Shown in pieces: positions 28,185-36,073 of a stretch of DNA of 64,000 bases (position 1 is its first letter; the number at the start of each line of letters is the position of its first letter). The stretch is taken from the NCBI GenBank assembly GCA_000721375.1, contig JOGW01000013.1:1-64000 (forward strand). Direction: 5' to 3'. Made by a program: the position numbers and the translations under genes. The stretch comes from Streptomyces sp. NRRL B-3428 (GTDB lineage Bacteria > Actinomycetota > Actinomycetes > Streptomycetales > Streptomycetaceae). Under the pieces are notes generated by a model. It did no database searches, was not told where the DNA came from, and saw only the letters and a program-made list of their open reading frames with translations.

Positions 28185-28990
28185 AGGTCGTCCTTTTCTG
28201 CGGCGGTTACGGGCTGCGCATGCGCAACGGAACCTCCGACGACATGCCCAAGCCGATGGCGATGGTCGGACCTCGCCCGCTGATCTGGCACGTGATGCGC
28301 TACTACGCGTACTACGGACACAAGGAGTTCATCCTGTGCCTGGGGTACGGGGCGCACCACATCAAGGACTTCTTCCTCAACTACGAGGAGACGACGTCCA
28401 ACGACTTCGTGCTGCGCGGCGGCGAGACCGAGTTGCTCTCCACCGACATAGCCGACTGGACGATCACCTTCGCGCAGACCGGCATCGAGTCGCCGATCGG
28501 TGAGCGGCTGCGCCGGGTACGCCACCACCTGGACGGGGACGAGATGTTCCTCGCCAACTACGCGGACGTGCTCACCGACGCACCGCTGCCGGCGATGATC
28601 GACCGGTTCACCGCGCGCGACGCGGGGGCGTCGATGATGGTGGTGCCGCCGCAGTCCTCGTTCCACTGCGTGGACCTGGGCGAGGACGGTCTGGTCGGCG
28701 GCATCACCCCGGTGAGCGATCTGCCGCTGTGGGAGAACGGCGGCTACTTCGTCCTTCGCCAGGAGGTCTTCGACCACATACCCGAGAACGGGGACCTGGT
28801 CGCCGACGGCTGCGCCCAACTGGCCAAGCGCGGACGGCTCGCCGCGTATCAGCACCGCGGTTTCTGGAAGCCCACCGACACCGTGAAGGAGCGGGCCGCA
28901 CTCGACGCCGCCTACGCGCGGGGCGACCGTCCGTGGGTCGTGTGGGAACAGGACGGCGCCGTGGCCGGCGCAGGGGCGGGGACCGCGTGA
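28181..28990 (+). CDS. Glucose-1-phosphate cytidylyltransferase-like enzyme
   Basis: A 269-residue nucleotidyltransferase related to RfbF. It has the GGYGLRMRNG nucleotide-binding loop, DDMPKPMAMVG, the metal-binding region FLANYADVL, and the family C-terminus GFWKPTDTVKERAALD followed by PWVVWE. The first loop is unusual: RfbF normally has GGxGTRL. It probably activates a hexose-1-phosphate to a CDP sugar. No CDP-glucose 4,6-dehydratase is found in the window, so either that enzyme is elsewhere or this pathway differs. Confidence 0.85.
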   Translation: MKVVLFCGGYGLRMRNGTSDDMPKPMAMVGPRPLIWHVMRYYAYYGHKEFILCLGYGAHHIKDFFLNYEETTSNDFVLRGGETELLSTDIADWTITFAQTGIESPIGERLRRVRHHLDGDEMFLANYADVLTDAPLPAMIDRFTARDAGASMMVVPPQSSFHCVDLGEDGLVGGITPVSDLPLWENGGYFVLRQEVFDHIPENGDLVADGCAQLAKRGRLAAYQHRGFWKPTDTVKERAALDAAYARGDRPWVVWEQDGAVAGAGAGTA

Positions 28991-29634
28991 TCCGGCTCGG
29001 ACCCGCTCGCCTGGAGCGGATCGTCGCCCTGGGCGCGCACTGCGACGACATCGCCATCGGCGCGGGCGGCACGCTGCTCACGCTGTGCCTGGCGCACCCG
29101 GGCATCCGTGTCGACGTGCTCGTCCTGTCCGGCGGCGGCAGTGAGCGCGAGCAGGAGGAGCAGGCCGCGCTCGCCGCCTTCTGCCCGGACGCCGACCTTC
29201 GGCTGACCGTGCTCAAGCTGCCGGACGGCCGGCTGCCCGCGCACTGGGAGGAGGCCAAGAACGCGGTCGAGGAGCTGCGCGAGCGCACCGAGCCCGATCT
29301 GGTCCTGGCCCCGCGCACCGAGGACGCGCACCAGGACCACCGGGGTCTGGCGCAGCTCGTGACGACGGCGTTCCGCGACCACTTGGTGCTCGGCTACGAG
29401 ATCGTCAAGTGGGACGGCGATCTCGGCCGTCCGGTGGCGTATCAGCCGCTGTCCCCGGAGCTCGCCGAACAGAAGGTACGGCTGCTGCAGGAGCACTACG
29501 CCTCGCAGCGGCACCGGCCCTGGTACGACCGGGAGGCCTTCCTCGGGCTCGCCCGGATCCGCGGTATCGAATGCCACGCGCGCTACGCCGAGGCGTTCTC
29601 CGTCACCAAACTCACGCTCGACCTGGGGGACTGA
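28987..29634 (+). CDS. PIG-L-family deacetylase
   Basis: A 215-residue zinc-dependent N-deacetylase-like protein. The AHCDDIAIGAGG motif (His18, Asp20, Asp21) is the metal/catalytic site, in which the usual Pro of HPDD is Cys. The second metal region is EDAHQDHRG. Substrates of the family are N-acetyl amino sugars, so it may free an amine on the nucleotide sugar or on the lipid-linked sugar. GTG at 28987 overlaps the previous stop by 4 bp. Confidence 0.88.
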   Translation: MIRLGPARLERIVALGAHCDDIAIGAGGTLLTLCLAHPGIRVDVLVLSGGGSEREQEEQAALAAFCPDADLRLTVLKLPDGRLPAHWEEAKNAVEELRERTEPDLVLAPRTEDAHQDHRGLAQLVTTAFRDHLVLGYEIVKWDGDLGRPVAYQPLSPELAEQKVRLLQEHYASQRHRPWYDREAFLGLARIRGIECHARYAEAFSVTKLTLDLGD

Positions 29635-29637
29635 ACC

Positions 29638-30660
29638 TTGCGCGTACTCCTCACCGGACACCAGGGCTACCTGGGCACCGTGATGGCTCCGGTCCTCACC
29701 GCCGCCGGTCACGAGGTCGTCGGCCTTGACGCCGGCCTGTTCGCCGACTGCGTCCTCGGCCCGAAGCCCACCGATCCGCAGGGACACCGGGTCGATCTGC
29801 GCGATGTCACCGCCGAGCACGTGGCCGGCGTGGACGCGGTGATCCATCTGGCGGCTCTCTCCAACGACCCCCTGGGATCGCTGGCGCCGCAGCTCACCTA
29901 CGACATCAACCACCACGCGTCCGTTCACCTGGCCCGCCTCGCCCGTGAGGCCGGGGTGCGGCGCTTCCTGTACGCCTCCACCTGCTCGGTGTACGGCGCG
30001 GCGGGCGGCGACGAACTGGTCGGCGAGGACGCCCCGTTGCGCCCCGTCACGCCGTACGCGGAGTCCAAGGTCCGGGTGGAGGACGATCTGCACGAGCTGG
30101 CCGACGACGACTTCACGCCGGTCTTCATGCGCAACGCCACCGCGTTCGGCTTCTCGCCGCGGCTGCGCGCCGACATCGTCCTCAACAACCTCGTGGGCCA
30201 CGCACTCCTGTCCGGCGAGGTGCTCGTGCTCTCCGACGGCACGCCCTGGCGCCCGCTGGTGCACGCCGCCGACATCGCACGGGCCTTCACGGCCGCGCTG
30301 AGCGCGCCACGGGAAGCGGTGCACGACCGAGCGTTCAACATCGGCAGCGAGGTCAACAACGTCACGGTCGCCGAGATCGCCGAGCAGGTCGCCGCCGCGG
30401 TGTCCGGCTCGAAGGTGGTGATCACCGGCGAGAACGGCGCCGACCCGCGCTCGTACCGGGTGGACTTCTCACGGCTACGCGCCGCGCTGCCCGGCTTCGA
30501 CTGCGAGTGGACGGTGAAGCAGGGTGCGCTGGAACTCGCCGACGCCTACAAGGAGTTCGGCCTGACCCGGGAGGCCTTCGACCAGCGCTTCACCCGCCTG
30601 GCCGTACTGCGCGCGGCCTCCGACAGCGGCGCGGTCGACGACACCCTGCGGTGGCGCTGA
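29638..30660 (+). CDS. Extended SDR, NAD-dependent sugar epimerase/dehydratase
   Basis: A 340-residue extended short-chain dehydrogenase. The NAD-binding motif is TGHQGYLG and the catalytic set is the STCSVYG serine region plus YAESK (Tyr and Lys). It lacks the TGHTGFKG and SDKCY signatures of CDP-glucose 4,6-dehydratase, so it is more likely an epimerase or 4-ketoreductase for the branched sugar. It starts at TTG, 3 bp after the upstream stop, and overlaps the next gene by one base. Confidence 0.88.
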   Translation: MRVLLTGHQGYLGTVMAPVLTAAGHEVVGLDAGLFADCVLGPKPTDPQGHRVDLRDVTAEHVAGVDAVIHLAALSNDPLGSLAPQLTYDINHHASVHLARLAREAGVRRFLYASTCSVYGAAGGDELVGEDAPLRPVTPYAESKVRVEDDLHELADDDFTPVFMRNATAFGFSPRLRADIVLNNLVGHALLSGEVLVLSDGTPWRPLVHAADIARAFTAALSAPREAVHDRAFNIGSEVNNVTVAEIAEQVAAAVSGSKVVITGENGADPRSYRVDFSRLRAALPGFDCEWTVKQGALELADAYKEFGLTREAFDQRFTRLAVLRAASDSGAVDDTLRWR

Positions 30661-31958
30661 TGGCCACGGCCGGCGGCGGGCCCGCGGCCTCCGCGGGCGA
30701 CGCGATGTACGCGCTGGTGGAGCGGCTCTACCCGCTGTGCCGGAGCATCACCGGAAACGGTGTGCGCGCCACTTTGGACATCGTCGGCGAGTACCTCCCG
30801 CTGACGGTGCACGAGGTGCCGACCGGGACGCAGGTGCTCGACTGGACGGTGCCGCAGGAGTGGAACATCCGCGACGCGTACATCGCCGACTCCGCCGGCC
30901 GTCGGGTCGTCGACTTCCAGGCCTCCAGTCTGCACGTGCTCGGCTACAGCGTGCCGGTGGCGAGGACCCTGCCGCTGGCCGAGCTGCGCGCGCATCTGCA
31001 CACGCTGCCCGACCAGCCGGATCTGGTGCCGTACCGAACCAGCTACTACCGGCCGGACTGGGGCTTCTGCCTGTCCCAGAACACCCTGGACGCGCTGCCC
31101 GACGGCGAGTACGAGGTGTGCGTCGACTCGACGCTCGAGGACGGTCATCTCACGTACGCCGAGCATGTGATCCCCGGCCAGGTCCCGGACGAGGTGATCG
31201 TCTCCAGTCACGTCTGCCATCCGTCGCTCGCCAACGACAACCTGGCGGGTATCGCGGTGGCGACGTTCCTGGCCCGGGCGCTGGCCGCGCAGACGCCGTA
31301 CTACACCTACCGGTTCATCTACGCGCCCGGCACCATCGGGGCGATCACGTGGCTGGCCCGGAACGCGGAGCGGGTGGAGCGCGTCAAGCACGGCCTGGTG
31401 CTTGCCTGCGCCGGCGACTCCGGCTCCTTGACGTACAAGCAGAGCAGACGGGGTGACGCGGAGATCGACCGCGTGATGGCGCACGTCCTGTCCGCCTCCG
31501 AACGCCCGCACCTCGTCAAGGAGTTCACGCCGTACGGCTACGACGAGCGGCAGTACTGCTCGCCCGGGTTCGATCTCGGAGTGGGCTCGCTGAGCCGCAC
31601 TCCTTACGCGGGCTATCCGGAGTACCACACCTCGGGGGACAACCTCGGCTTCGTCTCCCCCGCGGCGATGGCGGACACGCTCGCCGTCTGCCACGAGGCG
31701 TTCGCCCTGCTCGACCGCAACCGGCGCTACCTCAACCTCAGCCCGTACGGCGAACCTCAGCTCGGCAGACGGGGGTTGTACGAGGCGCTCGGGGGCCGCA
31801 GCGATGCACAGGAGGCCCAGATGGCCATGCTGTGGGTGCTCAGCCTGTCCGACGGCGAGCACAGTCTCCTCGACGTGGCCGAGCGGTCGAAGCTGCCGTT
31901 CAGCGCCGTCGCCGGCGCGGCCGACGCCCTGCTCGGCGCCGGTCTGATCAAGGCATGA
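30660..31958 (+). CDS. DUF4910-family aminopeptidase-like protein
   Basis: A 432-residue protein of the DUF4910 group: an M28-like zinc aminopeptidase fold with an inserted DUF2172 domain and a C-terminal winged helix. Visible metal-site candidates are SSHVCHPSLANDN, ACAGDSGS and PEYHTSGDN. The last 70 residues (LWVLSLSDGEHSLLDVAERSKL and on) form the winged helix. The family is often found in surface polysaccharide clusters and its role is unknown; hydrolysis of an amide bond on a sugar has been considered. It overlaps the genes on both sides. Confidence 0.85.
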   Translation: MATAGGGPAASAGDAMYALVERLYPLCRSITGNGVRATLDIVGEYLPLTVHEVPTGTQVLDWTVPQEWNIRDAYIADSAGRRVVDFQASSLHVLGYSVPVARTLPLAELRAHLHTLPDQPDLVPYRTSYYRPDWGFCLSQNTLDALPDGEYEVCVDSTLEDGHLTYAEHVIPGQVPDEVIVSSHVCHPSLANDNLAGIAVATFLARALAAQTPYYTYRFIYAPGTIGAITWLARNAERVERVKHGLVLACAGDSGSLTYKQSRRGDAEIDRVMAHVLSASERPHLVKEFTPYGYDERQYCSPGFDLGVGSLSRTPYAGYPEYHTSGDNLGFVSPAAMADTLAVCHEAFALLDRNRRYLNLSPYGEPQLGRRGLYEALGGRSDAQEAQMAMLWVLSLSDGEHSLLDVAERSKLPFSAVAGAADALLGAGLIKA

Positions 31959-33256
31959 CGGCGATGGCCACCGAGGGTGAGCAGACGGCGTCGGCGGCGA
32001 CCGAGGGCAGACCCGCCCGGCCGACCGCCTGGCGCGCGGTCGCCGGCCGACTGTCCTGGGGCCTCGCCGACCAGGCGGCGTCCAGCCTGGCCAACTTCGC
32101 GGTGGGCGTGTACGTGGCCCGCTCGCTCGGCCTGTCCGCGTTCGGTGTGTTCAGCCTGGCGTGGGTGACGTACGGGGTGGTGCTCAGCGTCTCGCGCGGA
32201 CTCGCCACCGATCCGCTCGTCGTGCGGTTCAGCGGTGTGCCCGAGGAGGACTGGCGCGCCGCGGCGGCCCGTTCGTCGGGGACCGCCCTCGGCGTGGGTG
32301 TCGCACTCGGCGCGGCGTTCCTCGCGGCCGGGCTCGCGCTCGGCGGCAGCGTGGGGCCCGCGTTCGCCGGGCTCGGACTCGTCCTGCCGGCGCTGTTGCT
32401 GCAGGACGCCTGGCGGTTCTCGTTCTTCGCGGCGGGCACCGGGCAGAAGGCGTTCGTCAACGACTTCGTGTGGGGTCTGGCGCTGGTTCCGGCCATGGTG
32501 ATCGCGGCCCGGGTGGGCAGCGTGGCCGCCTTCGTGCTCGCGTGGGGCGGGTCTGCGGCGGTGGCCGCCGTGTACGGCTGCTTCCAGTCCGGGATACGAC
32601 CCCGTCCGGGCAAGGCGCGCGGATGGCTGCGTGACCAACGCGATCTGGGCTATCGGTACTTGGCCGAGAACGTAGGCGTCAGCGGCGCCGCCCAGCTGCG
32701 AGCCTATGGTCTCGGCGCGATCGTCGGCGTCAGCGCGGTGGGTGTGGTCCGGGGTGCCGAGTTGCTGCTCGGCCCGTTCATGGCGGTGCTGATGGGTCTT
32801 TCACTGGTCACCGTCGCGGAGGCCGCACGGGTGCTCAGACAGGCCCCGAACCGGCTGGCCGCGTTCTGCTTCCGGCTCTCGGTCGGCCTCTCCGCCGCCG
32901 CGCTGCTGTGGGGCGGGGCGCTGCTGCTCGTCCCCGACCGGATCGGCCGGCGCGTACTCGGCGATGTCTGGCCCGCGGCCTCGGAGCTGATCGTGCCCGC
33001 GACACTCGGCGTCGCGGGCGTCAGCCTCGGGATCGGTGCGGCGGCCGGACTGCGCGCACTGGCCGCGGCCCGGCGCAGTCTGCGCTGTCAGATGTTCGCC
33101 TCCCTCTGTTACGTCGGCGGCGGGCTCGGCGGTGCGGCTCTGGGCGGCACCGTCGGTTCGGCATGGGGCGTGGCCGCCGCGACCGTCACCAGCTCGGCCG
33201 TGTGGTGGCTGCAGCTGCGGACCGCCCTCAGTGAGCACCACCGAGGGGGTGCCTGA
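31955..33256 (+). CDS. Wzx-like polysaccharide flippase
   Basis: A 433-residue MOP-superfamily membrane protein with about twelve hydrophobic helices, starting near GLADQAASSLANFAVGVYVARSLG, a standard Wzx first-helix phrase. It should flip lipid-linked repeat units across the membrane for the Wzy-type polymerase. ATG at 31955 overlaps the upstream stop. The stop codon lies inside the left arm of a 17-bp perfect inverted repeat. Confidence 0.88.
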   Translation: MTAMATEGEQTASAATEGRPARPTAWRAVAGRLSWGLADQAASSLANFAVGVYVARSLGLSAFGVFSLAWVTYGVVLSVSRGLATDPLVVRFSGVPEEDWRAAAARSSGTALGVGVALGAAFLAAGLALGGSVGPAFAGLGLVLPALLLQDAWRFSFFAAGTGQKAFVNDFVWGLALVPAMVIAARVGSVAAFVLAWGGSAAVAAVYGCFQSGIRPRPGKARGWLRDQRDLGYRYLAENVGVSGAAQLRAYGLGAIVGVSAVGVVRGAELLLGPFMAVLMGLSLVTVAEAARVLRQAPNRLAAFCFRLSVGLSAAALLWGGALLLVPDRIGRRVLGDVWPAASELIVPATLGVAGVSLGIGAAAGLRALAAARRSLRCQMFASLCYVGGGLGGAALGGTVGSAWGVAAATVTSSAVWWLQLRTALSEHHRGGA

Positions 33257-33300
33257 TGGATCTCCGCTGGGTCTGCGACGCCACGGAGATCCATCAGGCA
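33250..33300 (+). terminator. 17-bp perfect inverted repeat across the flippase stop codon
   Basis: The arms 33250-33266 and 33284-33300 pair perfectly with a 17-nt loop. The stop codon TGA (33254-33256) is in the left arm. A second dyad follows (AGAGCTC at 33308-33314 and GAGCTCT at 33327-33333). There is no U-run, as usual for Streptomyces hairpin terminators. It sits in the only internal gap of the cluster over 100 bp, so it may cut or attenuate transcription into the next four genes or protect the upstream mRNA 3' end. Confidence 0.65.
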
Positions 33301-33362
33301 GCCCCTGAGAGCTCCCGCGCCTTTGCGAGCTCTGAACTCTTCATCCGCGAAGCGAGGACGCC

Positions 33363-34310
33363 ATGACCCCCCAACCCCGGCTCAGCATCGGCCTTCCGGT
33401 GTACAACGGCGAGGAGTACCTCGCCGAATCGCTCGACGCCCTCCTCGGCCAGACCTATGAGGACTTCGAGCTGGTGATCTCCGACAACGCCTCGACCGAC
33501 AGGACCCAGGAGATCTGCCGGAAGTACGCCGCGCTCGACTCACGTATCCGGTACATACGACTGCCGGTGAACATCGGCGCCGCACCGAACCACAACTACG
33601 TGTTCACCGAGTGCCGCGGTGAACTCTTCAAGTGGGCCTCGCACGACGACCTTTACGCCCGGGATCTGCTGCGGCGCTGCATCGAAGCGCTCGACGAGCG
33701 GCCCGATGTGGTGCTCGCACACGCCGACCAGGCGGTGATCGACGAGAACGGCCAGGTCAAGGTCCCCTACGAGTACACGCTCGCCACCAACTCGCCGCGT
33801 GCACCGGAGCGTTTCCGCAGCATGCTGTTCGAGCCCGGCGGCGACGACTTCTACGGGGTGATCCGCGCGGACGTGCTGCGCCGGGTGAAGCCGCACGACA
33901 GCTATCACCACGCGGACCGTACGTTCGTCGCCGAGATCGCTCTGCACGGGGCCTTCCACCAGGTGCCTGAGTTGCTGTACTTCCGCCGCGACCACCCCAC
34001 CCGCGCCGAACGCGCCAACCCCTCAAAGCGCTCGCGCTGCGTCAACCTCGACCCGCGCCGGGCCGGCCTGCTGCACCCGACGCCCCGGCTGCTCGCCGAG
34101 TACGTGTGGGGATTCGCGTCCGCGCTCCGGCGGGCGCCTTTGTCGCGGGCCGACCGGCGCCAGTGCTACCGCCATCTGGCCTCGTGGATGGTGAGCCGGA
34201 CCCGGCCCGGCGCCGGTGAGCGGGTCGAGGACCGCACCCCGGTCGACCCGGCCCAGCTCACCGTCTCCGTCGACGCCCTGGTCGCCGGCCGTGAGGGGAG
34301 GCACGCGTGA
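33363..34310 (+). CDS. Glycosyltransferase family 2
   Basis: A 315-residue GT-A glycosyltransferase. The nucleotide-binding part is SIGLPVYNGEEYLAESLDAL and ISDNASTD, with the metal-binding region FKWASHDDLY in place of a simple DXD. No membrane helices are seen. It transfers a further sugar to the repeat unit. It opens the second block after the hairpin and its stop overlaps the next start by 4 bp. ATG at 33363 follows the GCGAGGACGCC stretch, a fair ribosome-binding site. Confidence 0.9.
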   Translation: MTPQPRLSIGLPVYNGEEYLAESLDALLGQTYEDFELVISDNASTDRTQEICRKYAALDSRIRYIRLPVNIGAAPNHNYVFTECRGELFKWASHDDLYARDLLRRCIEALDERPDVVLAHADQAVIDENGQVKVPYEYTLATNSPRAPERFRSMLFEPGGDDFYGVIRADVLRRVKPHDSYHHADRTFVAEIALHGAFHQVPELLYFRRDHPTRAERANPSKRSRCVNLDPRRAGLLHPTPRLLAEYVWGFASALRRAPLSRADRRQCYRHLASWMVSRTRPGAGERVEDRTPVDPAQLTVSVDALVAGREGRHA

Positions 34311-35518
34311 GCCCTGCCCGTATCGGGGTGTTCGGGCTGCTCGGCTCCGGGAACCTGGGCAACGACGGGTCGTTGGAGGCCGTGCTCGCGTATCTGCGCG
34401 CCGAGCATCCGGACGCGGTGGTGGACGCGCTGTGCGGCGGACCCGAGGTGGTCATGGCCCGCTACGAGATCCCCGCGCAGCGGCTGCACTGGTACGGCGG
34501 CGAGTACCGCACGGCCTCGCGCGCGGGCGCGATCGCGGCGAAGGCCTTCGGCAAGCTCGTCGACCCGTTCCGTACGGCCGCGTGGGTGCGCCGGCACGAC
34601 GCGGTGATCGTGCCGGGCATGGGCGTTCTCGAGGCCACACTGCCGCTGCGGCCCTGGGGATTCCCGTACTCGTTGTTCCTGCTCTGCGCCTCGGGACGGC
34701 TGCTTCGTACGAAGGTCGCGCTGGTCGGCGTCGGCGCCGCGCCCATCGCCGACCGGCCCACCCGCGCGCTGGTGCGGTGGTCGGCACGCCTCGCCGCCCA
34801 CCGCTCGTACCGCGACGACCTCTCCCGTGACGCGCTGCGGGAGATGGGCGTGGACACCTCGCGCGACAAGGTCCACCCCGACCTCGCGTTCGCACTGCCC
34901 GGCCCGCCCGAAAGCGTGGCTCCGGGGCCCCGGGGCCCGGTCTGTGTCGGCGTGATGGACTTCCACGGCGGGAACGACGACCGGGCCAGGGCCGAGGAGA
35001 TCCACCGACGCTACGTCGATGGAATGACCCGTTTCGTCCGCGCACTGGCGGACGAGGGACGGACCGTACGGCTGCTCACCGGCGACACCTGCGACACGTC
35101 GGTGGTCGACACGATCCTCGACGCCGTGGACTCCCCGCTGGTCACCGCCTCAAAGGCGGCCTCGCTGGCCGAGCTCATGAAGGAGACGGCGGCCGCCGAG
35201 ACCGTGGTGGCGACCCGCTACCACAACCTGATCTGCGCTCTGAAGGCCACGACGCCGACGCTCGCCGTCAGCTACGCGGCGAAGAGTGAGGCGCTGATGG
35301 AGTCGATGGGCCTGGGCGCCTACTGCCACTCGGCGCGCGAGGTGGACGCCGATCAGCTCCTTGAGCTCTTCCGCTCGCTGGAGAAGCGTTCGGACGACCT
35401 GCGGCGGACGCTGGCCGAGCGGAACCTCGTCGCCACCCGACAACTGGAAGAACACTTCGCCGAGTTGACCGCGGCGGTGTTCCCCGAGAAGGCCCGTGAA
35501 CGCCAGGAGGCACCATGA
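34307..35518 (+). CDS. Polysaccharide pyruvyltransferase
   Basis: A 403-residue member of the PS_pyruv_trans family, which adds pyruvate ketals from PEP to sugars of exopolysaccharides. It has the N-terminal Rossmann-like GVFGLLGSGNLGNDGSLEAVL, a central VIVPGMGVLE, and the C-terminal VATRYHNLICALKATTPTLAVSYAAKSEALM, the signature end of the family. A pyruvate ketal would add another acid group to the polymer. GTG at 34307 overlaps the previous stop. Confidence 0.9.
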   Translation: MSPARIGVFGLLGSGNLGNDGSLEAVLAYLRAEHPDAVVDALCGGPEVVMARYEIPAQRLHWYGGEYRTASRAGAIAAKAFGKLVDPFRTAAWVRRHDAVIVPGMGVLEATLPLRPWGFPYSLFLLCASGRLLRTKVALVGVGAAPIADRPTRALVRWSARLAAHRSYRDDLSRDALREMGVDTSRDKVHPDLAFALPGPPESVAPGPRGPVCVGVMDFHGGNDDRARAEEIHRRYVDGMTRFVRALADEGRTVRLLTGDTCDTSVVDTILDAVDSPLVTASKAASLAELMKETAAAETVVATRYHNLICALKATTPTLAVSYAAKSEALMESMGLGAYCHSAREVDADQLLELFRSLEKRSDDLRRTLAERNLVATRQLEEHFAELTAAVFPEKARERQEAP

Positions 35519-36066
35519 GGACGACCCGAGTCACGGCGATCGAGGGTGCGTACCTCTTCGAACCCACCCCGCACGCCGACGAACGCGGTTTCTTCTGCCG
35601 TACGTTCGACGCCGACGTGATCCGCTCGGTGGGCCTCGACCCGGCGGCCTTCGTCCAGGACAGCGTCTCCCGCTCGGTGCACGGTGTGGTGCGCGGCATG
35701 CATCTGCGCTCGGGCGCGGGCGAGGCCAAGCTGGTGCGCTGCTCGTACGGGCGGATCTTCGACGTGGTCGTGGACCTGCGGCCGGACTCCCCCACGTATC
35801 TCGGCCACGGCTTCTTCGAGCTTTCGGGTGAGACACAGCAGACGCTCTACATTCCCGCGGGGTGTGCGCACGGTTTCCAGGCGCTGACCGGGACCGCCGA
35901 CACCTCGTACAAGATCGACCGTCCGCACGATCCGGCCGAGGACGTGACGATCGCCTTCGACGATCCGGAGCTCGCGATCCCCTGGCCGCTGCCGGCCGTA
36001 TCGATGTCCCAGCGGGACCGGGAGGCGCCGAGCCTCGCCCAGGTCCTGAAGCAATTGGAGAGGTGA
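35515..36066 (+). CDS. RmlC-like dTDP-sugar 3,5-epimerase family protein
   Basis: A 183-residue cupin of the RmlC family, usual length. His63 (VVRGMHL), Lys72 and Asp168 fit the catalytic positions of RmlC. The second tyrosine of the YKxTDYY signature appears to be His138 in SYKIDRPHDPAED, so the usual proton donor for C5 is replaced. It may therefore be a single-position epimerase or work on another nucleotide sugar. It overlaps the upstream gene by 4 bp. Confidence 0.85.
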   Translation: MRTTRVTAIEGAYLFEPTPHADERGFFCRTFDADVIRSVGLDPAAFVQDSVSRSVHGVVRGMHLRSGAGEAKLVRCSYGRIFDVVVDLRPDSPTYLGHGFFELSGETQQTLYIPAGCAHGFQALTGTADTSYKIDRPHDPAEDVTIAFDDPELAIPWPLPAVSMSQRDREAPSLAQVLKQLER

Positions 36067-36073
36067 AGTCGGC

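Noticed and set aside
29638..30660. CDP-glucose 4,6-dehydratase
   Set aside because: The SDR lacks the dehydratase signatures TGHTGFKG and SDKCY and is closer to general epimerases.
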